This document shows, piece by piece, positions 46,101 through 53,679 of a stretch of DNA of 64,000 nucleotides. The DNA lies in contig JAZGTH010000074.1 of assembly GCA_036877525.1 (NCBI GenBank), forward strand, positions 5,543,501 through 5,607,500. Reading direction: 5' to 3'. Within the stretch, counting starts at the first letter, position 1; each line of letters opens with the position of its first letter. This DNA comes from Chromobotia macracanthus (lineage: Eukaryota; Chordata; Actinopteri; Cypriniformes; Botiidae). Under the pieces are notes generated by a model. That model searched no databases. It saw nothing but the letters and a program-made list of their open reading frames with translations, and was not told the DNA's origin. The translations under genes were made by a program, and so were the position numbers.

Positions 46101-48143
46101 TCTGTCAGAACATAACCTGGGTAACATGTTAGGGCCAGTTAAGAAGTTCAAGCCTGCTCATTTTAAGCCTGTCCAGAAGGAAGCTTCTCTCCATAGCTCA
46201 CTAATGGCAGCCATTCAGTCTGGAGAGGGAATCGAACGCCTTCGAAAGGTATGTTGTGAATCACAGCATATTTAATTTTGCAAGCACAGTCATGGTTAAC
46301 AGATTTTAAATCATCTGTGGAATAAAAATAATATTTTGGTTTTTGGTGCCCAGGTTTCTGACTCTTCTAGCAATAGCACAGTTAAGAAGCCATTGTATGT
46401 TGATTCAGAGACTGAGCGTTCAGCACTTCTGTCAGCAATTAGAGCTCCAAGCAATTCTGCCAGACTGAGGAAGGCAAGTCAAATGATTACATGATGACAT
46501 TACATGTTCGCTGTGTAGTGCAACACTGATTACTAGTAGTGTCTGTTGGATTGCAGTAACCAGCTGTATCTGGATGCAGATCAGTGCTCATCTGTAGTCA
46601 CCTTATCATGTCAACACTCATTTAAATTTTGAAATTTAGTTTGTTTCATTGCAATAGCAGACTCTTGTGTCTTTCGTTGAAAATTGATTGAAATCGTTTA
46701 ATTCATTTAAATAGCTGTTAGTCAGAGTGTTGCTGTATACTACATTGTTTTTATGTAATTGTTAAAGTTTTATTTTTCTTATCCCAATATGCTGTAAATC
46801 CAAATAGGCATTCATTGTTTGATGTTTTTAACCCTGAACACTGTAAACACTTTGTATCATGTTACAGTTTTCCAATAAATGGCAACATAACTACACATTC
46901 ACAGCCCACAATCTGGTATTTGGGTGACAGATATGTCCTGTGGCATAGGATTGTCACATAAATTGTTGGTATTTCCTTGGGATGCTAAGAGGCCCTGAAA
47001 GACTTCATAGAATTACTTGACATGAACAGTTTTCGAAAGGGTTATACTTTTTTAAATAGCCAGAAGTTACTTTACAGCTAAGAACTGATTTGATACTTGC
47101 TAGTTAGTTTTGGAGGCACTGATATTCTCTTTGTAGCAAGCATTTGATTAGTCACAAATCTTTACACATTTTTTCCAGTATTTCCCACCCAGGCTGCTTT
47201 CCTAAGAATGACAATACATTTAAATGTATATTATTATGGATCTGTTGTTCTTCTCCCAATGGACAAAACTGATTCAGTTGCATGATAGCCACAAATCTTT
47301 ACACATTGTTTTTCAATGTCCCACCCAAACCTCCTGTCTAATAATTTTGGTTTTTTCCTAAGAAGAACAATACATTTAAATGTATATTATTAGAGATCCA
47401 TTGTTAATTTCTCAAAGAGCAAAACTAATTTAGCAGCATGTAGCGTTGATGTGTTTGTCATTTAACTATAAATACCACTTTATAAATACTAATACTTTAT
47501 TGTTGTTACTTTTAGACCAAATCAGGGGCAGCTAAGGAGATGGGGCAGATCAGGAAGGCTGATGAAGAGAGAAATTTCCAGAGAGATAGTATTTCACCTC
47601 TTCCTACCGCTTTTGTGGCACCCCTACCTCCAGCCTTTAGTCCTCCCCCACCTCCAGCCAAACCTCCTCTGGTGTTGCCTTCCGGGGGAAACCCAGAGGC
47701 AGCCCGAGAGGCTCTTCTGGAGGCCATTCGCTCCGGCTCTGGAGCCCAACGTCTGAGGAAGGTAAAAGGCTGAAGCCTAAGCTTAGATGGAGTCTAATTC
47801 TTTGCTAACTCTTTTATATTTTTATTAATAATCCGATGTTATCATTCGTGCATAAGTTGCAGATCTGAATGTTTTTTTAATTAACCTGCAGACAATTCTT
47901 GGGGTTACTGCAAAAGGCTATTGTTTTGTTCAAAAACTTGTCATGATTATTAAATGCAGAGATGATGTTCTGCATCAATATAGTAACAGATCTGTTAAAG
48001 CATTTTTCTCATAGATAAATTACACAAAATAGTACAACTTTAGGCCTTTCATTTCACAGGTCCCTGTAACACAGTCATGGAGGCAAGTGAATGGAAGGCT
48101 TGGCACCATTCAGGCAACATCGACACTTTCTCATGGAGACTAG
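12725..48143 (+). CDS. cobl: cobl, cordon-bleu WH2 repeat protein (13 exons)
   Basis: Cobl nucleates and severs or sequesters actin in the cytoplasm and at the cell cortex, and shapes neurites and microvilli. The thirteen exons join without a phase conflict into 1439 codons from the ATG at 12732 to TAG at 48141. In order: a basic proline-rich start (MKARAPPPPLP), the Cobl domain (about residues 50-205), two KKRRAP motifs (276-281, 307-312) of the kind that bind syndapin SH3 domains, a long disordered Ser/Pro/Lys region, a proline-rich block (about 1358-1381) and three WH2 domains (about 1272-1290, 1311-1330, 1393-1412). Three WH2 domains separate it from the paralogue cobll1, which has one. 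The true start may lie in an upstream exon, because R-K before the Met is also open and mammalian COBL reads through here. Confidence 0.92.
14440..14660 (+). repeat. Degenerate tRNA-type SINE copy
   Basis: CCCTGATCAAGGTGTTTAAC corresponds to the CCCTGAGCAAGGCACTTAAC segment of fish SINEs. The end AAGTCACTTTGGATTAAAG followed by TTAGCTAAATGAC matches their conserved 3' tail. The head is poorly preserved, so the 5' boundary is approximate. Confidence 0.6.
15355..15392 (+). repeat. (CT)n microsatellite
   Basis: An uninterrupted CT run of about 38 bases, 66 bases before a cobl exon, just upstream of the polypyrimidine tract. Confidence 0.97.
15459..15669 (+). CDS. cobl: cobl exon b (Cobl domain)
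   Basis: Acceptor CTCTTCAG, donor CAG|GTGAGT. The 70 codons include KALMDLLVDLCSQYHLNP and a LGALDVSCVLIKERV strand, matching the conserved ubiquitin-like Cobl domain seen in COBL and COBLL1. The exon ends in phase 0 after PPPKVPQ. Confidence 0.93.
16155..16188 (+). repeat. (CT)n microsatellite next to DIRS end
   Basis: A CT run of about 34 bases that ends exactly where the DIRS terminal sequence GTAACCTCGGTTCCCT begins. Confidence 0.95.
16189..17922 (-). mobile_element. DIRS-type retrotransposon, internally deleted (gag only)
   Basis: Both ends carry short hairpins: GTTCCCT-GAGA-AGGGAAC at 16198-16215 and AGTTCCCT-CAAA-AGGGAACT at 17900-17919. Between them only gag-like coding sequence on the minus strand is found. 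The reverse transcriptase, RNase H and tyrosine recombinase of DIRS elements are absent, so this is a deleted derivative of about 1.7 kb. It lies antisense in a cobl intron and is more GC-rich than its surroundings. Confidence 0.75.
16230..17694 (-). pseudogene. DIRS gag-like ORF remnant
   Basis: It starts with MAFRKCVPPCQTYLTPEGMH and a Cys pattern CVVCLGEDHMSSVLEGAEC, typical of the DIRS gag N-terminus. It then changes frame several times: LSLWGSQVDLAEELEKG (about 17480), GYVGMPPVDEMLASYLS (about 17010-16950) and the C-terminal MAAIVATERHLWLSLAGEKE block (about 16690-16620). The order of blocks is normal for the family, so only small indels separate them. No catalytic domain is present. Confidence 0.72.
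18723..18951 (+). CDS. cobl: cobl exon c (Cobl domain, second half)
   Basis: Acceptor TTTTTTGTAG, donor CTAG|GTATGG. It encodes KTFRLVLNYHRNQKAVVRVN, then PLICQKCEFDPAHILLLRDN and ELEIKELYVLDQAL, which lines up with the same segments of human COBL (VVNYLRTQKAVVRV, ICAKCEVSPEHVVLLRDN, LGIKELYAWD). It leaves in phase 1. Confidence 0.94.
18952..20873 (+). other. cobl intron after exon c
   Basis: 1922 bases, GTATGG...CTACAG. Its only notable structure is a perfect hairpin at 20118-20156. Confidence 0.7.
20118..20156. repeat. Perfect 17-base inverted repeat with 5-base loop
   Basis: ATAAAGCCACTGTGATG is followed after GTTGT by its exact reverse complement. The stem is uninterrupted; pairing breaks on the next base outward. 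It is shorter than a usual miRNA precursor. Confidence 0.95.
20874..20962 (+). CDS. cobl: cobl exon d (GFLKFNRMKSK)
   Basis: The acceptor is a tandem CAGCAG (20871-20876), so the exon can begin at 20874 or 20877; the choice adds or drops one Ala. The donor is AAG|GTAGAA. It encodes EFLDSSQSLSGSGKKGLLGF and a basic LKFNRMKSK tail, equivalent to the KKKFLGFFKVNKRSNSK segment of mammalian COBL. Phase 1 in, phase 0 out. Confidence 0.88.
21365..22315 (-). mobile_element. Tc1-like transposon, internally deleted
   Basis: Ends CAGTCATGTGAAAAATTAGG and its reverse complement lie between TA dinucleotides (21363-21364 and 22316-22317). At 951 bases it is clearly shorter than a full Tc1 element (about 1.5-1.6 kb). 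It is a different family from the element at 5135-6676, as the terminal sequences show. Confidence 0.9.
21397..22070 (-). pseudogene. Tc1-like transposase fragments
   Basis: The N-terminal helix-turn-helix survives at about 22070-21940 (KKISKDFVISHSTVRKIVYK). The C-terminus is at 21582-21397 (MLWGDLKRAVHARNPSNISQ and later QKLVDGYKKRLTAVISAKGG). The middle part with the first catalytic Asp is largely deleted; a DND-like second Asp site is near 21690. The enzyme cannot be active. Confidence 0.82.
23495..23640. repeat. Dispersed repeat common in teleosts (class not fixed)
   Basis: The core TTCTCACCCTCATGTCATTTC, followed by AAACACATAAACTGATATAC and GGAACACAGAAGA, resembles a widespread fish interspersed repeat. 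Neither end nor any target duplication can be defined here, so it is probably a fragment. Confidence 0.45.
24667..24831 (+). CDS. cobl: cobl exon e (first KRAP motif)
   Basis: Acceptor TTATTCTCAG. Fifty-five codons end in the motif ELKKRRAPAPPSAPTQ, a KRAP-type SH3 ligand known to recruit syndapin in COBL. The donor CAG|GTTTTA is unusually weak after the GT. It is the only site that keeps phase 0 with the next exon. Skipping it gives readthrough to a stop at 24874-24876. Confidence 0.82.
26921..27608 (-). pseudogene. DIRS tyrosine recombinase remnant
   Basis: The N-terminal core-binding part is at 27608-27400 (DPVHCPIGSVREFLPECFSA). The catalytic part follows with the first Arg in LLKRVGDLQALSVD (about 27385-27345). 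The HxxR box is in IRAHSTRSVASS (about 27065-27030), and the nucleophile region is HTCIRFYMH (about 26950), where the Tyr is still present. Frames change at least twice, so it is inactive although the R, HxxR and Y residues can all be seen. Confidence 0.85.
27987..28193 (-). pseudogene. DIRS reverse transcriptase fragment
   Basis: The translation VCQIQSEDRFVKDLKDKYFH, with FLRFTLRGEAYQYRMLPFDLALSPHTFTKC further on, follows the DIRS RT pattern (DLKDAYFHI ... FLRF ... AYQYxVLPFGLSLSPxxFTK). The catalytic YLDD box should follow directly but lies in disrupted sequence. The first catalytic Asp site (DLKD) remains. Confidence 0.85.
28670..28972 (-). pseudogene. DIRS gag N-terminal remnant
   Basis: Cys-rich start ITVGDTHNMCVFCLEVQHAK followed by STLEGAGC, and further on LHLWGSQLDSAEKQC, which corresponds to LSLWGSQVDLAEELEKG of the other DIRS copy in this window. 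It ends at a stop after 100 codons. Confidence 0.75.
32439..32961 (+). CDS. cobl: cobl exon f (second KRAP motif, disordered)
   Basis: Acceptor CACTCTAG, donor ATAG|GTAATG. It opens with INFGSPSTQNQLKKRRAPAP, a second KRAP motif, and continues into Ser/Pro/Glu-rich sequence, including an SLAEEPISHQ segment and an acidic helix ending NRNSGIG. No folded domain is visible, as expected for the central part of Cobl. 174 codons plus one base. Confidence 0.9.
32962..37091 (+). other. cobl intron after exon f
   Basis: 4130 bases, GTAATG...ATACAG. It holds a possible repeat at about 33300-33720, where MSGKCCAVPCS at 33607 faintly recalls a THAP zinc-finger start. A SINE tail is at 36020-36082. Otherwise nothing. 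Confidence 0.6.
36020..36082 (+). repeat. SINE 3' tail (5'-truncated copy)
   Basis: TAAGTCGCTTTGGATAAAAG, then CGTCTGCTAAATGAATAAAT and a TGTAAATGTAAAT end. This is the conserved fish SINE 3' module; no tRNA-like head precedes it. Confidence 0.75.
37092..37253 (+). CDS. cobl: cobl exon g
   Basis: Acceptor GTATACAG. The exon completes GGT and reads VNHQFLPKLKLGPLREASQV, then a Ser/Pro-rich stretch to TLTS. The donor A|GTATAA at 37253/37254 is the site that gives phase 1, which the following exon needs. The open frame runs on to 37432, so a readthrough end is possible. Short, disordered and not recognisable alone; it is placed here by phase and position. Confidence 0.7.
39290..39600. repeat. 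MITE-like repeat (AAGGTTCC family), degenerate
   Basis: Repeated AAGGTTCC, AAAAGGTT and AACC(T/C)TT blocks separated by AT-rich DNA, with a mirrored layout around about 39440. It resembles the MITE-like segment at 63220-63420. The ends are not sharp. Confidence 0.45.
39720..40150. repeat. Unclassified dispersed repeat
   Basis: A purine-rich block (ACAAGACACCAAACACAAGG, AGGTCAGGCAGGTGAGGG and ACACAGTCATCTTGACTCT among its pieces) with the look of a common fish interspersed repeat. It ends near a CAGGACCCTGACA motif. No coding domain is present. Confidence 0.4.
42081..42357 (+). CDS. cobl: cobl exon h (acidic Ser-rich)
   Basis: Acceptor TTCCCTCTAG, donor CACAG|GTAAAT. The translation WLDSAHVSERTAGQEVETVS leads into ESFADQGYAASEGMAEELGP and a Ser/Asp run (SSSDSDEGRATWGS). 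An FADQGYAASEG-type segment occurs in vertebrate Cobl proteins. Phase 1 in, phase 2 out, agreeing with both neighbours. Confidence 0.88.
42358..43862 (+). other. cobl intron after exon h
   Basis: 1505 bases, GTAAAT...GCAAG or AAGTAG. No repeat was recognised. A GAGTACTCT motif occurs repeatedly at about 42690-42725. Confidence 0.65.
43863..43981 (+). CDS. cobl: cobl exon i
   Basis: The acceptor is a tandem AAGTAG, so the exon may start at 43863 or 43866, giving two Ser or one at the joint. It reads SANVQRRHQPIKGQNSCEED and ends with ISTQIHLTLANLYANVA. The donor GCAG|GTAAGT is strong. A MITE begins 14 bases after the exon end. Confidence 0.85.
43982..44341 (+). other. cobl intron after exon i, mostly a MITE
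   Basis: 360 bases, GTAAGT...TGTTAG. About 264 of them are the inverted-repeat element at 43996-44259, so without it the intron would be about 95 bases. Confidence 0.85.
43996..44259. mobile_element. MITE with long inverted repeats
   Basis: The left arm has ACTTTGCTGCCTTAAATTTT followed by TAAGTTTAATCAACTTGG; the right arm is the reverse complement. The outer ends read CAGTGTAAAA and TTTTACAGTG, so the terminal few bases are imperfect. TA flanks both sides. The arms are about 55 bases with a central unique part; there is no coding capacity. Confidence 0.9.
44342..46248 (+). CDS. cobl: cobl exon j (large exon; tandem repeats and WH2-1)
   Basis: A 1907-base exon, acceptor TTTATGTTAG, donor AAAG|GTATGT. 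It begins EINQSDGPSVFVDEIPVS, has four 22-residue tandem repeats (44572-44835), then long disordered Ser/Thr/Lys sequence including SRFGMKTFVVIPPKP, a segment conserved in Cobl proteins. It closes with the first WH2 domain, HSSLMAAIQSGEGIERLRK, which binds monomeric actin; the LRK is the LKKT-like basic motif. The exon stops right after that Lys codon. Confidence 0.95.
44572..44835 (+). repeat. Four tandem 66-base (22-residue) coding repeats
   Basis: The units begin SPPSSVQKQLQKPK, SAPTSIQKELQEPK, SPPSSVQKQLQKPK and RPSSGIQKQLQEPK, each followed by a short TTDMEKNL-like tail. All are exactly 66 bases, so they keep the frame. The order resembles A-B-A-B rather than four equal copies. Each unit could form a short amphipathic basic helix. 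Confidence 0.95.
46249..46353 (+). other. cobl short intron between WH2-1 and WH2-2
   Basis: 105 bases, GTATGT...GCCCAG, phase 0. Nothing inside. Confidence 0.9.
46354..46473 (+). CDS. cobl: cobl exon k (WH2-2, GC donor)
   Basis: Acceptor GGTGCCCAG. Forty codons: VSDSSSNSTVKKPLYVDSET then ERSALLSAIRAPSNSARLRK, the second actin-binding WH2 domain. The frame and the two sister WH2 exons put the end after AAG at 46473, where the next bases are GCAAGT. This is a GC donor with an otherwise ideal consensus. Phase 0 on both sides. Confidence 0.9.
46474..47515 (+). other. cobl GC-AG intron between WH2-2 and WH2-3
   Basis: 1042 bases beginning GCAAGT and ending TTTTAG. It contains an imperfect direct duplication (47153-47444). 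Confidence 0.85.
47153..47444. repeat. Imperfect tandem duplication of about 140 bases
   Basis: Copy 1 (47153-47289) and copy 2 (47290-47444) both start CACAAATCTTTACACATT. Both contain ACAATACATTTAAATGTATA and end near GCATG(A)TAGC. Copy 2 has about 18 extra bases in the middle. Confidence 0.9.
47516..47761 (+). CDS. cobl: cobl exon l (poly-proline and WH2-3)
   Basis: Acceptor TTACTTTTAG, donor GGAAG|GTAAAA. It encodes TKSGAAKEMGQIRK, a proline-rich APLPPAFSPPPPPAKPP block of the kind that binds profilin or SH3 domains, and the third WH2 domain, AREALLEAIRSGSGAQRLRK. Poly-proline directly before a WH2 domain is the usual arrangement for feeding profilin-actin. Phase 0 on both sides. Confidence 0.95.
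48060..48143 (+). CDS. cobl: cobl last coding exon
   Basis: Acceptor TTTCATTTCACAG. It reads VPVTQSWRQVNGRLGTIQAT and six further residues, then TAG at 48141-48143. The leading Val completes the RLRK-V end of the third WH2 domain. The same bases read in another frame are a longer open frame starting at 48077, which is a shadow. Confidence 0.88.
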   Translation, partial: VPVTQSWRQVNGRLGTIQATSTLSHGD

Positions 48144-49155
48144 AAACTTTCATTGGATCACTGTTTGGGCTTTCAGGAACCCAAAGCCAAGTCTGGTGTT
48201 GTAGCATTTATGCTATTGCTGTTGCAAATAATGCTAGCATAGCATTCTTTATTTATAGTGATATGTTGCTTCACATCTGTGCCAACACTTATTTGTGTTT
48301 GAGGCAGTTTATGTTCTGCTACTTCTAATTATGACTTCTAAATCCTTATCAGTATTGTACCTGATTATGCAGGTATTTTCTGTTGTATCACAGTATAAGG
48401 TGGTGAGCTGCAATTTAATCCACCTGCCAATCACTGTGGTCCTTGGCAATATGCTCGTGTTTGTTTTTAAACAACAGTGTGTGCTGTTTAAGTAAAACAA
48501 TTGGCAGATTTAAGTGAATTTTTGTTTTGAAAGGTATGTCTTTAAAAGTTTTTTCATGACAATACTTTCAGAATGATCATTAGGTTATAAGTTATTTCAT
48601 TAGAGAAACTATAATAAATAGTACACTGTAGACTATATCTGCTGTTCTTGACCATGTAAACTTTAAGGCATAGTAAATACATGTGTTGTATGTTTAAACA
48701 CTATTAATGCATCTTTAAAATCATTCTCTAAGACATTATTTTGAAACACTGTTGCCTTAAATATACCGTATGACTTGAGTGGACACCATTGAAATGTAAT
48801 CAATGCCTATTCACCTGTTCACCATGGTGCTTCAGCTTTACTTCATGCCACTGTGAAAATCATGGACTTGGAGTAAATTGTTTATTATATTACACAAGAT
48901 GTAAATCTTTTTTTTGTTATTTAGAACTGTAGACTATATGACAGACCTGTATGGTTGCAATATTGAAACGATTTGTGTATACAAAAGCAGAAAGTTGTAT
49001 TTTTTGTAAAAATAATCTTTATAAAGTTTAAAATGTGACACTATAGCATTAGTGTAAAGAGATTTTTAAATAATGCTTATGTAATATTACAATTCAGCTT
49101 TTTGATTGCAGCATGAAAAAGTTGTAAATAAATAAACTATTTTTAACTTTTAAAA
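48144..49155 (+). other. cobl: cobl 3' untranslated region
   Basis: About 1 kb of AT-rich sequence after the stop. Two overlapping AATAAA signals at 49127-49132 and 49131-49136 mark the likely polyadenylation site, with cleavage expected some 15-25 bases further. No intron or ORF is evident in it. Confidence 0.75.
49127..49136 (+). terminator. Polyadenylation signal of cobl (AATAAATAAA)
   Basis: Two overlapping canonical AATAAA hexamers, the first pair clearly placed about 1 kb after the cobl stop. Confidence 0.75.
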
Positions 49156-50113
49156 ACTTGTACATTACTTGCAAAGGTATTTAGATTACAGATAATTTTT
49201 GTTCATTTCAACAGTTACAACAGTTTATTATGTTGTGTCTACAAACTACTCTCCCCATGTCCCTGTTTAGTCTAGATGTGATGATATTGCTTGTGTTTTG
49301 TTTATGTTATAGCACTGAGTACACTAAGATTGATATAGTGTACAACTGACTAAAGAAGTTTCAACATATTAATTGTCATCTTGAGACCATTTGTCTTGCT
49401 TTTAAACATGTTTATGTTGTAAGCACTATGTGTAGTACCCAATAACATTTTATGTCCTATGTTACTCAAAGGTTGTCATTACAAATCATATTTTAAAGAA
49501 CTCATAGTTCTTAGATTTTAGTTCAGCTCCTGTCAGGAAAACTGGCTAGTCATGCAAGATTATATACCATTTGCATCATGTCTCTGAGTTTATTACTCAA
49601 CTTGTCCGTCTTGTTCTCCAGCTGCCTCCTGATGGGTCTGGCAAACTTTGGGACAATCACCTTAAAACTTGCATTTTTCTATACAGTGAACACAACTGAC
49701 AAAAAGGCTTTCTGAGGCCTTCCTGCTTGGTGGCATAAGATTGATAATACAAACTGACAATGGTGAGCAATTTTCTTAGGGCCAAATTGAAAAAGATTTG
49801 ATTGTAAAAAGACTGGATAAGGATTTTTCCTAGGCTGGATAAAGACTATTCCTAACCCTTAGAGTGTAAAGTTAGAGTGTAAATCAGCTTGGTTGTCAGG
49901 GATCTATTAAGAAAGATTAGATCATTGTAAATTGTGTTTCCAGGCCCAAAAAAAGATGGCTGCAAAATATTGGCAAGAAATTGTTATTTAAAAGTGCCAT
50001 CTCTCTGTCTTTTCATCACAAATGACTAGAAAAGTAATGGAAGTTCAGTGTCAGAAGGTCTAACATAACTAAGGTAATACTGTTTGTTCCTTTGTATTGG
50101 TATTACTGTTTCT

Positions 50114-50445
50114 GGTAACACTAAAGTTACAATTTCTATATGTTACTGTTATTTAACTACTTTAGTTAACATAAACCAACAACTAACAATATTTAAACAG
50201 CATTTAATATTCTAAATGTTATCAACATTTACTTTTATGAATCAAAAGTTGTATGTTAACATTAATAATGTACAATGAACTAAAATGAACAATCATTGAA
50301 CAATAGAATTTGCAGCAGGTAACGTTAACACAGATATAATAAATATATACTAAAGAAAAATAAATGCTGTAAAAACAATTTGTTGTAAGTTCATGTTAGC
50401 TAATCCATTAATGTTAACAAATACAATCTAATTGTAAAGTGTCAG
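50114..50445. mobile_element. MITE (TTAACATTA-rich family), copy 1
   Basis: It starts GGTAACACTAAAG and ends TTGTAAAGTGT, an inverted relation. The interior is full of TTAACATTA and AATGAACAAT motifs, typical of an abundant teleost MITE, probably hAT-derived. No coding capacity. Confidence 0.65.
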
Positions 50446-53222
50446 TTAAACTTCATTTAACTGCTAATTTAAGTCCTTACAGGCCAGCTACTTTTTCTAA
50501 CAGAAAGTTATCTGCCACCTGTCAGCAATAGAAACAAACAGAGGGTCTGACAATAAATGTGTGGAACCCAAAAACTGGAGTTTTAATGGTTAAACTGAAA
50601 CAATCTCAGTGTGCATGTCCACACTACCTGACCTGCAGCTGTTAGGGTTTGGGCCAGGTTTGGTTTAGTTTTTGATGCATTGAATAATACCACATGGATT
50701 TAGTTAGAACATGTCACAATCTTGTTTACATATCATGTTTGTGCTTTAATACCCATCAAATACCCATGCAGACCTTTATCAAAAGGCACAATTAATCCAG
50801 GGGTTATGAGGTCATACCAAAGGTAGTGACTTTATTACTGGCAATAAGCAGATTAGTCTTCCTTCAGATGGATGACCACATCAGTCAACTCTCTCATCTC
50901 AATGACTCACACAAAAATCCCCATCAGTCTGTTTCCTGTCATTGGAATTATGGTTTTAAGAAATTCTGTTATTACTTTTATTAATACATTATAGGCCAAC
51001 AAGCTATTAATTCAAATTTAATTACAGAGAATCTTAACCATCATCTCGTGACTTGTGTTCTCCAGTGTGTGTTATTACATTTATCTACAGGTATCTCACA
51101 GTTATACTGGATCCACAACACGTGTTGTGTTGTACATAAAGTCTTGCTTGTAGCTCTGACACAGTGCAATTAGCACCTCCTAATTTGTTCCTCTGTGAGT
51201 TTAAATTTAATAGTATATTTGTGTTTGGTGAATATAAAAGTCTTTTTTCTAAATATATTTTTTTATATTCAAGATGGCCCTGTTTCTATGCACTACTGTG
51301 TCACATTTTACCCTATAAAACATCAAATCTTTCCTGTGTTAATGTGTTATTACATATTTTGGCAGCACTTATGTGTGCTGAGGGTTGTGGGGAGGATGGT
51401 AGCATACTGTTTCGATCTAAAGGGGTAATCCCCTCTACAGCAGGCTGCAGTAAATTCTTCCCCTCCCACAGTCCCTCTGTTGGTCAGAATTCCGGCTCGT
51501 TTGTGGCCATTCTGATATGTGTTATGAAACTACAAAATAACTGTTTGCCTCCCAAACATGGCAGCCAGTAGTAAAGGAAAACAAATCTTGGAGAAATTAG
51601 ATCAAAGGTCACAATCTTGTATACAGAGGTTTGAACAGTGGGAATCGGATGTGTTTGGGTTCATGCTACATTTCAATACCAAAGCTAGATGGAACAGTAT
51701 TGGTTTAATATTAATAAGCTTAAAAACACATCAACATAACACGTATGAATAAAGCATAGATCTAATCCACTATAGAGAGCTAAGCAATGATGTGTATACA
51801 TTCCTCTGGATGAATGCTTGTTTAAAAAGATGACAAAGAGCAATCTATGTATGTGGGCACTGGAAGAAAAGGCAGGTGTATGTAAGAGCTCTAAATATCT
51901 TACATTAGAAGTAAATAATGTCAGGGGAGGGCTGAGAGGACTAAGGCTGAATCACCTGAAGTAAACCTTTCTCTTGTACTGAGGCTTTACTCATGGAATT
52001 GCATATGTTTTAATATGTTGGTGAAAATTTTCAGACACAAAACTACATGGAGTCATACAGCCTTACAAACCTGAATGGCTTGTAATGGTTTTGGGTCTAA
52101 TTCAGCAATACAACAATCCAACTGTGCCAAAATACAAAAGGTATATAGTGAATAAATAATGTGAAACACCTGCCCACCTACTGTGTGTGACTGTCTTCTG
52201 TTGGAAAGATGACACGTAATGAATGTGTATAATTAGTTATGGAAAACTATATTCAGCAAAAATAGTTACAAAAGATGGTTCTGTTCAAAACATAAGCTTC
52301 AAATTATTGAAGAACTTTTAGGCTACAGTATAAACTGTAATATAGCATATTCCTAACTTATTCAAACTCTTGTGAGATGAATGCCTTGCCTTCTAGAAAG
52401 ATTTTTGTTCTGATTATTACCTCTGTGAGGCATAATGTAGCCTGAGCTATTAGATGTTTGATTTGATAAGCACTGCTCATGTAAGAGATAGAATTACAGA
52501 GAGAGAGACAAGGCTGCAGGGCAACAGATGTCTTTGAGCTGAGTGAAATAAAACAGGCAATGTACATTTTCCTCTCACTCCTCACGTCTCTGCATTGTTT
52601 GTTGTTTCTTTCTGTAACTTGGCTTGAGCTAGCACTAACACAATAATGGTTTCTCTTCGTCTGAAGGATAAATGCATGATCAGTGTAATTAAAGGGTAAA
52701 CCATTTTTTTTAGCTTGGGGACTGTTTATTTTAACAGTAAGATAAATGACAATTGCAGTATTATGGTTGCACTTACTGAATGAAGTGAAATTAACATATT
52801 TGCACTAACAATATGTCATCAATATGTTATGTAGCAAAGGCTATTTAAGAGTATTCACATAATGTTAAATAGATGTTGTTGATGGCTTTATTATTGTGTA
52901 TTTCACAGGCTCAAAGCCCAGTGTGACAACACTATGATACCTCTCCGCTTGTTGTAAGCAGGCTGTTCAGCTTTAAACTCATTTGAGAAGAGCTCTAAAC
53001 AGTTGACCTTTCGGAAAGCATATGCCCTTAGTGTTTGCTCAGGACTGGGTTAAACAATTTCTCATGGATGTGCAGCCCACCACCTTGAGTTGTCTCCCTG
53101 ACACACAACAACCAGCCTTTTTAAGAAAATGCATGTTCAGAGCTATGATTTGACCTCCTTTCTCAAGTAACCATGGTATAAATGATAAGATTGTCACTGT
53201 CATTGTCATTTTACATTCAGGA

Positions 53223-53541
53223 AAACACTTTACAATAAGGTTCCTTTTAACATTAGTTAACAATCTTAGTGAACATGTACTAACAGTTAACAGCTAACTA
53301 AGGCTATACAGCATGTTTTAATCTTAGTTAATTTCAACATTTACTAACACATTTTTAAAACTAAAAGTTGTATCTGTTAACATTAGGTAATGTACACTGA
53401 ACTAACATGACACACAATGAACAATTGTATTAACTAACATTAACAAAGATGAACAATTGCTGAAACTAAATTGTTCATTGTTAGTTTATATTATCTAATA
53501 CATTAATGCAAATGAACGGTACCTTTTTGTAAAGTGTAACT
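53223..53541. mobile_element. MITE (TTAACATTA-rich family), copy 2
   Basis: Its ends, AACACTTTACAATAAGGTTC and its near reverse complement GGTACCTTTTTGTAAAGTGT, form inverted terminal repeats. The interior shares AACTAACATTAACAAAGAT and AAAAGTTGTAT-type segments with copy 1. It lies 150-500 bases upstream of the grb10 promoter. Confidence 0.75.
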
Positions 53542-53679
53542 AATCAATAAAATAAGCGTAAACTTGCTCAGTTCTGTACACGTTAGGAGTTATTTTTAAA
53601 ATCGCCAAGACAACATAACTGTATAGTGGGAAAGGCACATTTTGTGTGCTACGTGTGTTTGTGTGCATAACGTTGTTGT

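Noticed and set aside
51164..51571. 135-codon frame between cobl and grb10
   Set aside because: Hydrophobic, AT-driven composition; no similarity, no promoter or polyadenylation signal.
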